NCBI GenBank assembly: GCA_036280655.1
Contig: DASUQI010000018.1
Span: 1 to 60,909 of the forward strand
Reading direction: 5' to 3'
DNA from: DASSJM01 sp036280655
Lineage (GTDB): Bacteria > Actinomycetota > UBA4738 > HRBIN12
DNA length: 60,909 nucleotides
Shown here: one piece after another, positions 32,814 through 40,764 of the stretch
Layout of the letters: each line of letters begins with the position of its first letter
How positions within the stretch are numbered: the first letter of the stretch is position 1
Notes under the pieces: model-generated
The model's database searches: none
Told to the model about the DNA's origin: nothing
What the model saw: the letters and a program-made list of their open reading frames with translations, nothing else
Position numbers and translations under genes: made by a program

Positions 32814-33569
32814 TTATGACGCAGTCTGACTACGACGAACGTATGACCCGCGACGCCAGTCGTCGTCCACCACGAGGTCATTGCGTATGGCGAACGACGC
32901 AGCCTCGAGCCGTGAATGCACCTGGAGTTTCGTCAGCACGCTTTGGACGTGCGTGCGCAGCGTGTTCGGACTGATGTCCAAACGTCGCGCCATGTCCACG
33001 CTGCTGGTTCCTCGCGCGAGAAGGGCAAGAACCTCCCGCTCGCGCTGGGTGAGTTGATCCGCGAGCAGCGCAGCCCCATTGCTCGTCGGGCCCCTGGATC
33101 GGCTGCCCGTCCGATTGCCCGGGACGGCGACGGCGACACCCCCGGCCATCGCTCGCGTGATCGCCTCTCGAAGTTGTGAGACGCGGCAGTCCTTGCTGAC
33201 GTAACCGCGAAAGCCCGCGCGGATCGCCTGCTTGATGAGTTGTGGGTCGTCCTGTGCGGTGAGTGCGATAACGACCGTGCCCGGCCACTGCTCCGTGATC
33301 GCTTCGCCGACGGCGAGGCCGCTTTGATCGGCTAGGGACAGGTCTAGCAGCACGAGGTCGGGCCGCTCGTCCTGGAAGACCCGCAGGGCCTCGGCGCCGG
33401 ATTCGACGGCAGCGACAACGTCCAGGCCGTCGCCCTCGAGGGTCTTGTGGATCACCTCGGCGAACAGCAGGTGATCGTCGACGATCAGGACGGAGATCGG
33501 CGCAGCCGGGCTCCCTCGCTCCGGGTCGGCAGATGGAACCTCCGTCCAGATGCGTCTTGGTCCACCCAT
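32814..33569 (-). CDS. NarL/LuxR-family response regulator with canonical receiver (regulator C)
   Basis: 251 residues from the ATG after GAGGAG; an upstream extension is not conserved. The receiver is standard: D31-D32, phosphoacceptor D76 (LVLLDLSLAD), T104 and K126 (GYVSKD). The LuxR HTH is LTQREREVLALLARGTSSVD with ISPNTLRTHVQSVLTKLQVH. It activates or represses transcription when phosphorylated by a histidine kinase, but none is encoded within the window. It is the first gene of the three-regulator array, reading toward B and A. Confidence 0.9.
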   Translation of the reverse strand: MGGPRRIWTEVPSADPERGSPAAPISVLIVDDHLLFAEVIHKTLEGDGLDVVAAVESGAEALRVFQDERPDLVLLDLSLADQSGLAVGEAITEQWPGTVVIALTAQDDPQLIKQAIRAGFRGYVSKDCRVSQLREAITRAMAGGVAVAVPGNRTGSRSRGPTSNGAALLADQLTQREREVLALLARGTSSVDMARRLDISPNTLRTHVQSVLTKLQVHSRLEAASFAIRNDLVVDDDWRRGSYVRRSQTAS

Positions 33570-33987
33570 GTCACTCCTCGTCTTGACATGCGCTGTGCGC
33601 TTTGAGCACGGAGCGCGCCAGACCTGCTGAACTCGTGCCGTGCTCCCTGCGCCCCGATCCGAAGGGCCTAGGGTTGCGTGACTGGTCATCCCTCAACGAG
33701 CGTAACCCGCGTTTCCTAGGACACATGGTTTACACGGAGAGTGCTCAGGGTGTCAACTGAATCAACCATATGGGGGACTCTCCTTTAGTCATAGAACGTA
33801 TGAAGCACCACGCTGGTTGCATTTCCCGGAGACAAAGCTTCAAAACGCGAGGTCGTCGTTCGAATTTCTTGCAGACCACGGCGCCGAATGTCGGCAACGT
33901 TGTTGACCTGCGCGGCTTCGGTGATACACCTGGGCACCAGCAGGAGGTCGAGGAGCCTCCATCGTCGCGAAGCTCGTGGGGGAGAGC
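33570..33987. other. 418-bp divergent intergenic region between regulator C and the BldD-like gene
   Basis: No gene was found. It is locally less GC-rich than its neighbours, as expected for promoters. On the minus strand a perfect TTGACA (33751-33756) with TGTAAA after 16 bp could drive regulator C. On the plus strand a GGGGGAG ribosome binding site precedes the BldD-like start, but no confident promoter is recognised. GTTGTTGACCTGCG and other near-repeats of GTTGAC/GTCAAC occur and could be operator half-sites. Confidence 0.45.
33728..33756 (-). promoter_or_regulatory. possible promoter of the three-regulator array
   Basis: TTGACA (33751-33756) is a perfect -35. Downstream TGTAAA (16-bp spacer) or GTAAAC (17-bp spacer) are weak -10 matches. 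It lies about 160 bp upstream of regulator C, leaving a long leader. Confidence 0.4.
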
Positions 33988-34446
33988 ATGCCGGAGACGC
34001 TTGCGAAGGAGATCGGCATCGTCCTGCGTGTGGCTCGAAGAGCACGGGGCCTGACGCTTCGGAACGTCTCGACCATGAGCTCGGGTATTCTCAAACCCTC
34101 CTCGCTCGCGAGCTACGAGAGGGGAGATCGCGCGCTGACCGTCGAGAGATTCCTCTTGCTGGCCGATCTCTACGGCATCCGGCCGGCGCGACTGATGGCT
34201 CAGATCTCCCAACGGGTCGAGGGGCGGCCCCCGATCGTGGTGACCCTAGAGACGGCACACACGATCGGGGGTATCGAGGGGGTCATCCTCGCCGGCTTCG
34301 TCCAGGAGGTCATCGCTCTCCGTCGGCAGCCCGCGCCGGAGGTGATCTCCCTCCGAGACGGCGACCTCGAAGTGCTCGCCACGGCGGCCGGACGTCGAGT
34401 GGAAGAGTTCATGCAGGCGGTTGAGCCGGCGCTGCGCCAACCCTGA
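33988..34446 (+). CDS. BldD-like transcriptional regulator with half a c-di-GMP signature
   Basis: 152 residues from the ATG after GGGGGAG. The N-terminal XRE-type HTH (9-73) closely follows BldD: LRVARRARGLTLRNV, SSLASYERGDRALTVERFLL, LADLYGI. The C-terminal domain (about 84-150) aligns with the BldD c-di-GMP-binding domain. BldD uses RxD-X8-RxxD; here the second half is intact (R123-D-G-D126) but the first reads R112-R-Q114, so its Asp is replaced by Gln with spacing kept. In Streptomyces BldD bound to tetrameric c-di-GMP represses development genes. Here it stands between the polysaccharide locus and the housekeeping operon, convergent with the GalE-like gene (9 bp apart). Confidence 0.82.
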   Translation: MPETLAKEIGIVLRVARRARGLTLRNVSTMSSGILKPSSLASYERGDRALTVERFLLLADLYGIRPARLMAQISQRVEGRPPIVVTLETAHTIGGIEGVILAGFVQEVIALRRQPAPEVISLRDGDLEVLATAAGRRVEEFMQAVEPALRQP

Positions 34447-34455
34447 ACACGCCGA

Positions 34456-35400
34456 TCACCCCCCCTTGGCGAACGCGACCGTCTCGCGTAATCCATCCTC
34501 GAGGTGCGTCCAGGGCCGCCAACCAAGCACGTCGGCGGCGAGCGCGATGTCGAGAGCGTTCCTGCGCAGATCGCCGGGCCTGGCTACATCGGATCTGGGT
34601 TCGCCGGACACACCCATGATGTCGGCAAGCATGAGGTATAGGCCATTCACCGAGGTTTCGACCGAGGTGCCGATGTTGACCAGTCGACCGTCTCCCCGCT
34701 CCGCCGCGAGGGCGAAGGCGTGAACGACGTCATCGACGAACACGTAGTCGCGTGTCTGGTCCCCGTCACCGAAGATGGTCGGACGCTCGCCGGCGAGCAT
34801 GCAGGCCGAAAAGATGGCGATGACCCCCGCCTCGCCATGCGGATCCTGCCGGGGACCGTAGACGTTCCCCAGTGCGAGTGCCGTCCACCCGATCCCGTGT
34901 TGTCGATGATAGAAATCCAGGTAGTCGAGGGCGACCTTCTTGCTGACCCCATACGGCGAGACAGGCCGCGTACCACTGAGAGCCGTTTCGCGTACCGGAA
35001 GCTTGCGCGGCTCGCCGTAGAGCGTCCCACCCGACGCCGCGAAGACGACCTTGCGCACACCGGTCTTGCGTGCGCACTCGAGTACGTTCAGCGTCCCCAT
35101 CACGTTGATCGATGCGTCCAGGATGGGATCCTCCACCGAGGTCGCGACGGCGGCCTGGGCTCCCAGGTGCATCACGATCTCGGGGCGATGGCGCTCGAAC
35201 AGGGTGAGAAGGCCGTCGGCCCGGATGTCCATGTTGAAGAACGTGAAGTCATTGCCATACCCGCGGGCCTCGTTGAGGTTGGCGATCCGGCCGGTCGACA
35301 GGTCGTCCACGGCCACGAGCTCGTGGCCCTCGGCGAGCAGGCGGTCGCACAGATGCGACCCGATGAAGCCCGCTCCCCCGGTGACCAGGAACGTCGTCAC
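34456..35400 (-). CDS. GalE-like UDP-sugar 4-epimerase (extended SDR)
   Basis: 314 residues from a GTG overlapping the tsaD stop by 4 nt. The Rossmann motif is FLVTGGAGFIGSHLCDRLLA; the catalytic set is FAASGGTLYGEP and SPYGVSKKVALDYL (Tyr-x3-Lys). LGNVYGPRQDPHGEAGV and FGDGDQTRDYVFVDDVV are typical of UDP-glucose/N-acetylglucosamine 4-epimerases. It interconverts UDP-hexoses for the polysaccharide. The tight coupling to tsaD means its expression follows the housekeeping operon. Confidence 0.86.
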   Translation of the reverse strand: MTTFLVTGGAGFIGSHLCDRLLAEGHELVAVDDLSTGRIANLNEARGYGNDFTFFNMDIRADGLLTLFERHRPEIVMHLGAQAAVATSVEDPILDASINVMGTLNVLECARKTGVRKVVFAASGGTLYGEPRKLPVRETALSGTRPVSPYGVSKKVALDYLDFYHRQHGIGWTALALGNVYGPRQDPHGEAGVIAIFSACMLAGERPTIFGDGDQTRDYVFVDDVVHAFALAAERGDGRLVNIGTSVETSVNGLYLMLADIMGVSGEPRSDVARPGDLRRNALDIALAADVLGWRPWTHLEDGLRETVAFAKGG

Positions 35401-36398
35401 CGTAGCTCCAGCGACGGATCTGCCCCGACCCACAACGGCGACCGATCGCCGCGTCGCAGGCGCCAGAGGCCGGCGAGAGCGATCATCGCGCCGTTGTCCG
35501 TGCACAGGTCCATCGACGGGATCAGGACCCGCAGGCCGTCGTCCGCGCCCGCCTTCTCGATCCGTTCGCGGAGCCTGGAGTTCGCCACCACACCGCCGCC
35601 GAGCAGGATCGTCCCGACCCCTCGGTCGCGCGTCGCCCGGAGCGTCTTGGACACCTGCACGTCTACGATCGCCTCCTGGAACGAGGCCGCCAGGTCAGCC
35701 GGGTCCACCGTGCGCCCGGCTTCGCGCTCGAGCTGGACATGGCGGAGCACGGCCGTCTTGAGGCCGGACAGCGAGAAGTCGTAGTCGTCGGAGTCCGCCA
35801 TCGCACGGGGGAACCGTATCGCGTTCGGATCGCCCTGCCGCGCAAGACGGTCGACCGCCGGACCTCCGGGGAATCCCAGACCGAGGAAGCGCGCAACCTT
35901 GTCGAACGCCTCGCCGGCCGCGTCATCGACCGTCTGACCGAGGATGTCGTAGTGGTGCGGCTCGGGCATGTGCACCAGCATTGTGTGGCCGCCCGAGACC
36001 ACCAGACAGACCGCCGGGGCCAGATCGGGACCGTGCTCGACGGCGTTCGCGAGGATGTGGCCCTCGAGGTGGTTCACGCCGATCAGGGGCGCCGAGGTCG
36101 CGAGCGACACCGACTTGGCCGCCGCGATCCCGACCAGGAGCGCGCCCACGAGGCCGGGACCGACGGTCACCGCGACGCCATCCAGGTCGCCGAAGCCGAT
36201 GCCCGCGCGCTCGATCGCCCCATCGAGCAGCGGCGTGAGCGCCTCGACGTGCGCCCGGCTCGCGAGCTCCGGCACCACGCCGCCGAACCGCTCATGCAGC
36301 GGGACCTGGCTGGCGAGGATGTTGGCGAGCACCGTCTCTCCGTCCACGATGGCTACACCCGTCTCGTCGCAGGACGTCTCGATCCCCAGGACCTTCAT
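35397..36398 (-). CDS. tsaD: tRNA N6-adenosine threonylcarbamoyltransferase
   Basis: 333 residues, normal for TsaD. It opens MKVLGIETSCDETGVAIVDG; the metal-binding His pair is VNHLEGH (about 109-115), and the ATPase-fold signatures VSGGHTML, PGGPAVDRLA and FSLSGLKTAVL are all present, with GGGVVANSRLRE and DNGAMIALAG near the end. With TsaB and TsaE it completes the t6A37 modification of ANN-decoding tRNAs using the threonylcarbamoyl-AMP made by TsaC. It is last of the tsaE-tsaB-rimI-tsaD run; its stop overlaps the GalE-like gene. Confidence 0.96.
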   Translation of the reverse strand: MKVLGIETSCDETGVAIVDGETVLANILASQVPLHERFGGVVPELASRAHVEALTPLLDGAIERAGIGFGDLDGVAVTVGPGLVGALLVGIAAAKSVSLATSAPLIGVNHLEGHILANAVEHGPDLAPAVCLVVSGGHTMLVHMPEPHHYDILGQTVDDAAGEAFDKVARFLGLGFPGGPAVDRLARQGDPNAIRFPRAMADSDDYDFSLSGLKTAVLRHVQLEREAGRTVDPADLAASFQEAIVDVQVSKTLRATRDRGVGTILLGGGVVANSRLRERIEKAGADDGLRVLIPSMDLCTDNGAMIALAGLWRLRRGDRSPLWVGADPSLELR

Positions 36399-36447
36399 CG
36401 GCGGCTCCGGGTTCGGGAGGCGCCCACGCCGTCGGGCCGACCGGACG

Positions 36448-37005
36448 TCATGGGTCGACGGGCCGGATACCTTCGGGCAGCTCGTCGCTCAGTCGCCGGA
36501 CGCGGGAGCGGAAATCGGCGCCCTGGATGCCGTCGAGCCACATGATGAGCGCGTCCTCGCTGATCTCCTGGTAGTAGTTCTTCCGGATCCCGACCGGACG
36601 AAAGCCGAACCGCGCGTACAGGCGCTGCGCCCCCCAATTGGTCACGCGCACCTCGAGCGAGACGGCCTCGGCACCCATCTCGACGGCGGCCACGATCAGG
36701 TCGAGCAGCAGCCGCGTGCCGATCATCTCCCGCTGACGCTGGGGGTCGACCGCCACGTTCGTGACGTGCGCCTCCTCGCCGTAGCAGATGAGTCCACCGT
36801 AGCCGACCACCTCGCGATCGATCCGCGCCACCAGGTAGCACCGGCTCCTGGACTCGGACATCTCGGACAGGAACAGGTTCGGGCTCCAGGGCCTGGGGTA
36901 CACCTGGCGCTCGATCGCCATCACGCCGCGCAGGTGGCGCCGGCGCATCCGGCTCACCTCAAGCCGGGGCGCCCCGAGCTCGTCGATCCCAACCGATCTC
37001 CGCAT
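36448..37005 (-). CDS. rimI: ribosomal-protein-alanine N-acetyltransferase
   Basis: 185 residues, GNAT fold. The acetyl-CoA motif is VTNVAVDPQRQREMIGTRLL (VAVxPxxQxxGxGxxLL) and NWGAQRLYARFGFRPVGIRKNYY is the typical RimI C-terminus. RimI acetylates the N-terminus of S18; in actinobacteria the gene lies between tsaB and tsaD as here. The chosen ATG gives a 47-bp overlap with tsaB; a shorter start would lose the first beta strand (RLEVSRM). Confidence 0.9.
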   Translation of the reverse strand: MRRSVGIDELGAPRLEVSRMRRRHLRGVMAIERQVYPRPWSPNLFLSEMSESRSRCYLVARIDREVVGYGGLICYGEEAHVTNVAVDPQRQREMIGTRLLLDLIVAAVEMGAEAVSLEVRVTNWGAQRLYARFGFRPVGIRKNYYQEISEDALIMWLDGIQGADFRSRVRRLSDELPEGIRPVDP

Positions 37006-37666
37006 CCGTCTTCCTCAGGTACAGGGGTATCACGTCCGCCGGGCGGTCCGTCTCCTCGCGGATGAACCGGGCCGTCGAGAGCTCCACGAGCGCCGAAGCC
37101 CAGGGGTGGGCAAGCGCCGCGGGCGCGAACCCCACGTGCACGCCCGGCTCCCGGACCTCCCGTTGGTACAGCATCGCACCGTTCCCGACGAGCAGCACCT
37201 CCTCCGGATCGGCCTCGAGCTCGGCGGCCAGGGCGTCCGGCCGCTCCACGCGGTACTCGCCCTCTCGGATCACGCCCCCGGGGACGCTGCGGTAGAAGGC
37301 GACGAAGACCTCACCGCGGCGAGCGTCGAGCACCGCGCCGATCCGCCGCCGCGTCGTGCGGACGGCGAACGCGAGCACGTCGAGGGATGACGTGCCGACG
37401 ATCGGGACGCGAAGGACCTGGGCGAAGGTCTTGGCTGCCTCGACCCCGACCCGCAGACCCGTATACAAACCCGGACCGATCCCGACGGCGACCCCGCCCA
37501 CCTGGCCGAGCTCGACGCCCGTCCACTCCAGGAGCCGCTGGACGGCCGGGACCACGTCGTCGTGCTTGCGGACGCCGACGAACTGCACGGCCCCGACGAG
37601 CTCGCCCTGTGCCCCGAGCGCCACCGAGGTCTGGCTGGTCGACGTGTCGATGCCGAGGACGATCAC
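36959..37666 (-). CDS. tsaB: t6A biosynthesis protein TsaB
   Basis: 235 residues, GTG start. The N-terminal ASKHA motif VLGIDTSTSQTSVAL and GIGPGLYTGLRVGVEAAKTF are the TsaB hallmarks; metal-ligand His residues of TsaD are absent, as expected. It bridges TsaD and TsaE in the threonylcarbamoyl-transferase complex. It is located 25 bp after tsaE in the standard actinobacterial order. Confidence 0.93.
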   Translation of the reverse strand: MIVLGIDTSTSQTSVALGAQGELVGAVQFVGVRKHDDVVPAVQRLLEWTGVELGQVGGVAVGIGPGLYTGLRVGVEAAKTFAQVLRVPIVGTSSLDVLAFAVRTTRRRIGAVLDARRGEVFVAFYRSVPGGVIREGEYRVERPDALAAELEADPEEVLLVGNGAMLYQREVREPGVHVGFAPAALAHPWASALVELSTARFIREETDRPADVIPLYLRKTDAEIGWDRRARGAPA

Positions 37667-37691
37667 GACGGTGACATCTCCCGCGCAGGGG

Positions 37692-38177
37692 TCACGCGGC
37701 CACCCTCCAGGGCTCCAGGGCGCGCTCGAGCCGCTCCCATCGCGGCAACCAGGCGTGGCCCTCGCTTTGGAAGCGGATCGATCGCTCGTCCCCAGCGGGA
37801 GCGCTGAGCTCGACCACCAGGTGGCCGGCGGGAAGAAGCGCCTCGACCACGTCGCCCCACTCGACCAGGAGGATGCCGTCCTCGGCGGACTCCTCCAGGT
37901 CCAGGTCGATCACGTCCTGCACCCGGTCGAGGCGATAGACGTCGGCGTGCACGATCGGCACCCTGCCCGATCGGTACTCACGCACCAGCGTGAAGGTGGG
38001 CGACTGCACGTGCCCGGCGAACCCGAGCCCCCGCGCGAGGCCCTGCGCGAACGTGGTCTTGCCGGCCCCCAGCTCGCCCGTCAGCGCGATCGCGTCGCCC
38101 ACCACCAGGAGCGGCGCGAGGCACTCGCCGATCGCGCGCGTGTCCTCGGCCGTCGGCGCCCGCAGGTCGAGCCGCAT
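37692..38177 (-). CDS. tsaE: t6A biosynthesis ATPase TsaE
   Basis: 161 residues, typical size. Walker A is LTGELGAGKTTFAQGLARGL (about 33-52), followed by VQSPTFTLVREYRSG and HADVYRLDRV, the family signature, and VEWGDVVE (Walker B/catalytic region). It hydrolyses ATP to reset the TsaB-TsaD complex. It is first of the tsa genes, 28 bp after the uracil-DNA glycosylase gene. Confidence 0.95.
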   Translation of the reverse strand: MRLDLRAPTAEDTRAIGECLAPLLVVGDAIALTGELGAGKTTFAQGLARGLGFAGHVQSPTFTLVREYRSGRVPIVHADVYRLDRVQDVIDLDLEESAEDGILLVEWGDVVEALLPAGHLVVELSAPAGDERSIRFQSEGHAWLPRWERLERALEPWRVAA

Positions 38178-38205
38178 CAGCGGGCGGAAGGGAGGGGGTC
38201 GGGCA

Positions 38206-38802
38206 TCAGAACAGGCCGAGCTGCTGTTCGGCGGGCCGCGGGCGTTCGGCGAGCGCGGCGCGGATCTCCCGGAAGTCGGCCCGCAGCGCGGTCATCTGAG
38301 AGGATGCCTGCCCGCCGCCGTGCAGCACGGCCGCCGGGTGGAACGTCGGGATCACGGTCCTTCCGTTCCACGGGAACCGCTGCCCCCGCACGCGGCTGAT
38401 CGAGATCTGCTTGCCCAGGATGTAGCGGGTCGCCCAGTTGCCGAGCGTCACCACGACGGCCGGGTCGATGATCGCGATGCGTTCGTCGAGCCACGGCTTG
38501 CACGCCTCGAGCTCGTCGGGCAGCGGGTCCCGGTTTCCCGGCGGACGGCACAGGATCACGTTGTTGATGTAGACGGCATCGCGCGGCACGTCGATCTCCG
38601 ACAGCAGCTGGTTCAGCAACTGCCCCGCCGCGCCCACGAACGGCTCGCCCTGCCTGTCCTCGTGGAAGCCGGGCGCCTCGCCGATGAACATCAGGTCCGC
38701 ATTCGGGTCGCCGACGCCATAGACGACCTGCGTGCGTCCCTCGGCCAGCCGGCACCTCGTGCACGTCGATGCGTCGAGCGCCGCCTCCTCGATCGTCCTC
38801 AT
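38206..38802 (-). CDS. family-4 (Fe-S) uracil-DNA glycosylase
   Basis: 198 residues. Four Cys for a [4Fe-4S] cluster are present: C14 and C17 (CTRC), C85 (NVILCRPP) and C101. Motif A is GEAPGFHEDRQGEPFVGAAG (41-60) and motif B is FHPAAVLHGG (about 154-163). This is the thermostable UDGa-type family that removes uracil from DNA, starting base-excision repair. The ATG overlaps the P1-peptidase stop by 4 nt. Confidence 0.92.
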   Translation of the reverse strand: MRTIEEAALDASTCTRCRLAEGRTQVVYGVGDPNADLMFIGEAPGFHEDRQGEPFVGAAGQLLNQLLSEIDVPRDAVYINNVILCRPPGNRDPLPDELEACKPWLDERIAIIDPAVVVTLGNWATRYILGKQISISRVRGQRFPWNGRTVIPTFHPAAVLHGGGQASSQMTALRADFREIRAALAERPRPAEQQLGLF

Positions 38803-39713
38803 GCGCCGCCTCCCCTCGACTCGCCCACGGCCGGAACGCCTCCCAGCGACACGGCCGAACGGACCCCTCGACGGATGGCCTCCGCGACGGCCTGCGCCGC
38901 CATCGCCTCGAGGTCTCGTTGGGGAGCCTCGACCTCGCCTGTGGCGATCGCGAAGACCGTATCTCCGTCCCACATCGTGTGCGCGGGTGACACCACGGTC
39001 GACATGCCCTCGCTCCCCGCCTGCGCCAGGAGCTGGGCCCGGTCCTTGGTGAGCCTCGCGTTGGTGACGACGACCACCAACGTGGTGTTGGTGCCGGGCC
39101 ACGACCGGGGTTCGGCCTGCGGGTTGCGGTTCTGGACGATCGGCTCGCCGTCCAGTCCCAGCACCGTCCCGAGCGCGTTCACGGCCGCGAGCGCCGCCAC
39201 GACCCGCTCGCCTTCCTCCACCACCGCGGTCCCCAACCCGCCCTTCCAGCACGCATCAGGGTCTGGCTGTTTCGCGAACGTCGCGCCCGTCCCCGCCCCC
39301 ACGCTCCCCTCCTCGACGGCGCCACCGGACGCCGCCTCGCAGGCCGCATACCCGGCGGCCTCGTCCGGCCGAGCCGAGGCGTCGCCCACGCCGAGGTCGA
39401 ACAGCACCGCCGCAGGCACGATCGGGACCCTCGCCACCCGCGTGTCGAACCCGATCCCGCGCTCCTCCAGCCACCGCTGGACCCCGCTCGCCGCCGCCAG
39501 CCCGAAAGCGCTGCCCCCGGTGAGCACGACCGCGTGCAGCTCGTCCACCGCGGTGCCCGGCCGGATCGCGTCGGTCTCGCGGGTGCCGGGGGCTCCCCCG
39601 CGCACGTCGACCGAGCCCGTCGCGTTCGTAGGGCAGAGCACCACGGTGCAGCCGGTGATGCCTGCGAGGTCGGTAACGTGACCCACCCGAACGCCGTTCA
39701 CGCGGGTGATCAC
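38799..39713 (-). CDS. P1-family (DmpA/BapA-like) self-cleaving aminopeptidase
   Basis: 304 residues. NGVRVGHVTD at the start, LTGGSAFGLAAASGVQRWLE in the middle and GTNTTLVVVVTNARLTK with the N/T self-cleavage site (nucleophile Thr) are the family signatures, as is SPAHTMWDGDTVFAIATG near the end. These N-terminal-nucleophile hydrolases split themselves into two chains and act as D-aminopeptidase or beta-peptidyl aminopeptidase; the natural substrate is unknown. It is located between the alpha/beta hydrolase and UDG genes, in the same operon. Confidence 0.9.
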   Translation of the reverse strand: MITRVNGVRVGHVTDLAGITGCTVVLCPTNATGSVDVRGGAPGTRETDAIRPGTAVDELHAVVLTGGSAFGLAAASGVQRWLEERGIGFDTRVARVPIVPAAVLFDLGVGDASARPDEAAGYAACEAASGGAVEEGSVGAGTGATFAKQPDPDACWKGGLGTAVVEEGERVVAALAAVNALGTVLGLDGEPIVQNRNPQAEPRSWPGTNTTLVVVVTNARLTKDRAQLLAQAGSEGMSTVVSPAHTMWDGDTVFAIATGEVEAPQRDLEAMAAQAVAEAIRRGVRSAVSLGGVPAVGESRGGGA

Positions 39714-39726
39714 GGGGGGCCCGCGT

Positions 39727-40764
39727 TCACGCGCTCTTCCGCTTCCGGCGGCGCGGGGCCAGGACCTCGCCCGCGAACGACGCGAGCCGGCGGTTGAACT
39801 CCTCGTGCCGCTCCATCATCGGGAAGTGCCCTGCGCCCTCCACGATCTCCAGCCGGCCGCGGGGCAGCTCGCCGGCAAGCGCGACGGACGAGGAGGGGGG
39901 CGTCATGCGGTCCTGGTCGCCGACGATGACCAGCGCCGGGACTCCGATGTGTTCGATCGCGTGGCGCAGGTCCATCTCCATGAGCCCCGCGAGCCCGTCC
40001 GTCCAAACCTCGGATGGCGCTCTAGCCGCGAGCCCGACGACGTACCGCACGAGGTGCGGCGACGCGTCCGTACCGAACTGCGTCGCCCGGGCGACGATCT
40101 GCCCGACGTCGGCCGGACTCGACAGGACCACCTTCCGGAGCCGGTTCATGCGTCCGGCCGCCTGACGGAGCGATCCGAGCTTGGGACGCAGGAGCTCGGC
40201 CACCGACCCGAACGCGCCACGCAGCAGGTCGCTGGCCGCAGAGCCGACGAACACGACGCCCGCCACCGGGTCGCCGAACAGCTCGGGCCGCGACTCGGCC
40301 ATCGCCAGCATCGACATCGCACCCATGCTGTGGCCGACCATCAGGACGGGCCCGTCCTCCACGGTCTTCAGCACCGCCGCGAGATCGTGCGCGAACGCGA
40401 GCCGCGACAGGTCGCCGCCGGCCGCTCGGGCGCTCCGCCCATGCGAGCGGAAGTCGAACAGGACGCAACGGAAGCGATCGGACAGCCCCGTCCACTGGTA
40501 GTGCCACGTCGTCATGTCGAGGCTGAAGCCGTGGACGAACACGATCGTCGGCTTGGACGGGTCGCCGGCGGCCCGCAGGGCGAGCTCGGTGCCGTCGGCT
40601 GAGCGGACCGGCCCGAGATCATCCGGCGGCAACGCGGACAGGTGTTCGTCGGCCTCGGGGTCGCAGCGCCGCCGCGCGTTCAGCACGGTGCGACCGATCA
40701 TGCCGGTCGCGACGGCGCCGGCCGCGATCCCGGCCGTGATCAGCGCTGCCCGCTTCCGGCTCAC
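39727..40764 (-). CDS. membrane-anchored alpha/beta-hydrolase
   Basis: 345 residues from a GTG overlapping the alr stop by 4 nt. The first 30 residues form a transmembrane anchor (ALITAGIAAGAVATGMIG). The hydrolase fold has the oxyanion loop FVHGFSLDM, nucleophile GHSMGAMS, acid VIVGDQDRMTP and His in GAGHFPMMER. Actinobacteria usually carry such a hydrolase between alr and tsaE, as here. The substrate is unknown; esterase or lipase-like activity is likely. Confidence 0.88.
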   Translation of the reverse strand: MSRKRAALITAGIAAGAVATGMIGRTVLNARRRCDPEADEHLSALPPDDLGPVRSADGTELALRAAGDPSKPTIVFVHGFSLDMTTWHYQWTGLSDRFRCVLFDFRSHGRSARAAGGDLSRLAFAHDLAAVLKTVEDGPVLMVGHSMGAMSMLAMAESRPELFGDPVAGVVFVGSAASDLLRGAFGSVAELLRPKLGSLRQAAGRMNRLRKVVLSSPADVGQIVARATQFGTDASPHLVRYVVGLAARAPSEVWTDGLAGLMEMDLRHAIEHIGVPALVIVGDQDRMTPPSSSVALAGELPRGRLEIVEGAGHFPMMERHEEFNRRLASFAGEVLAPRRRKRKSA

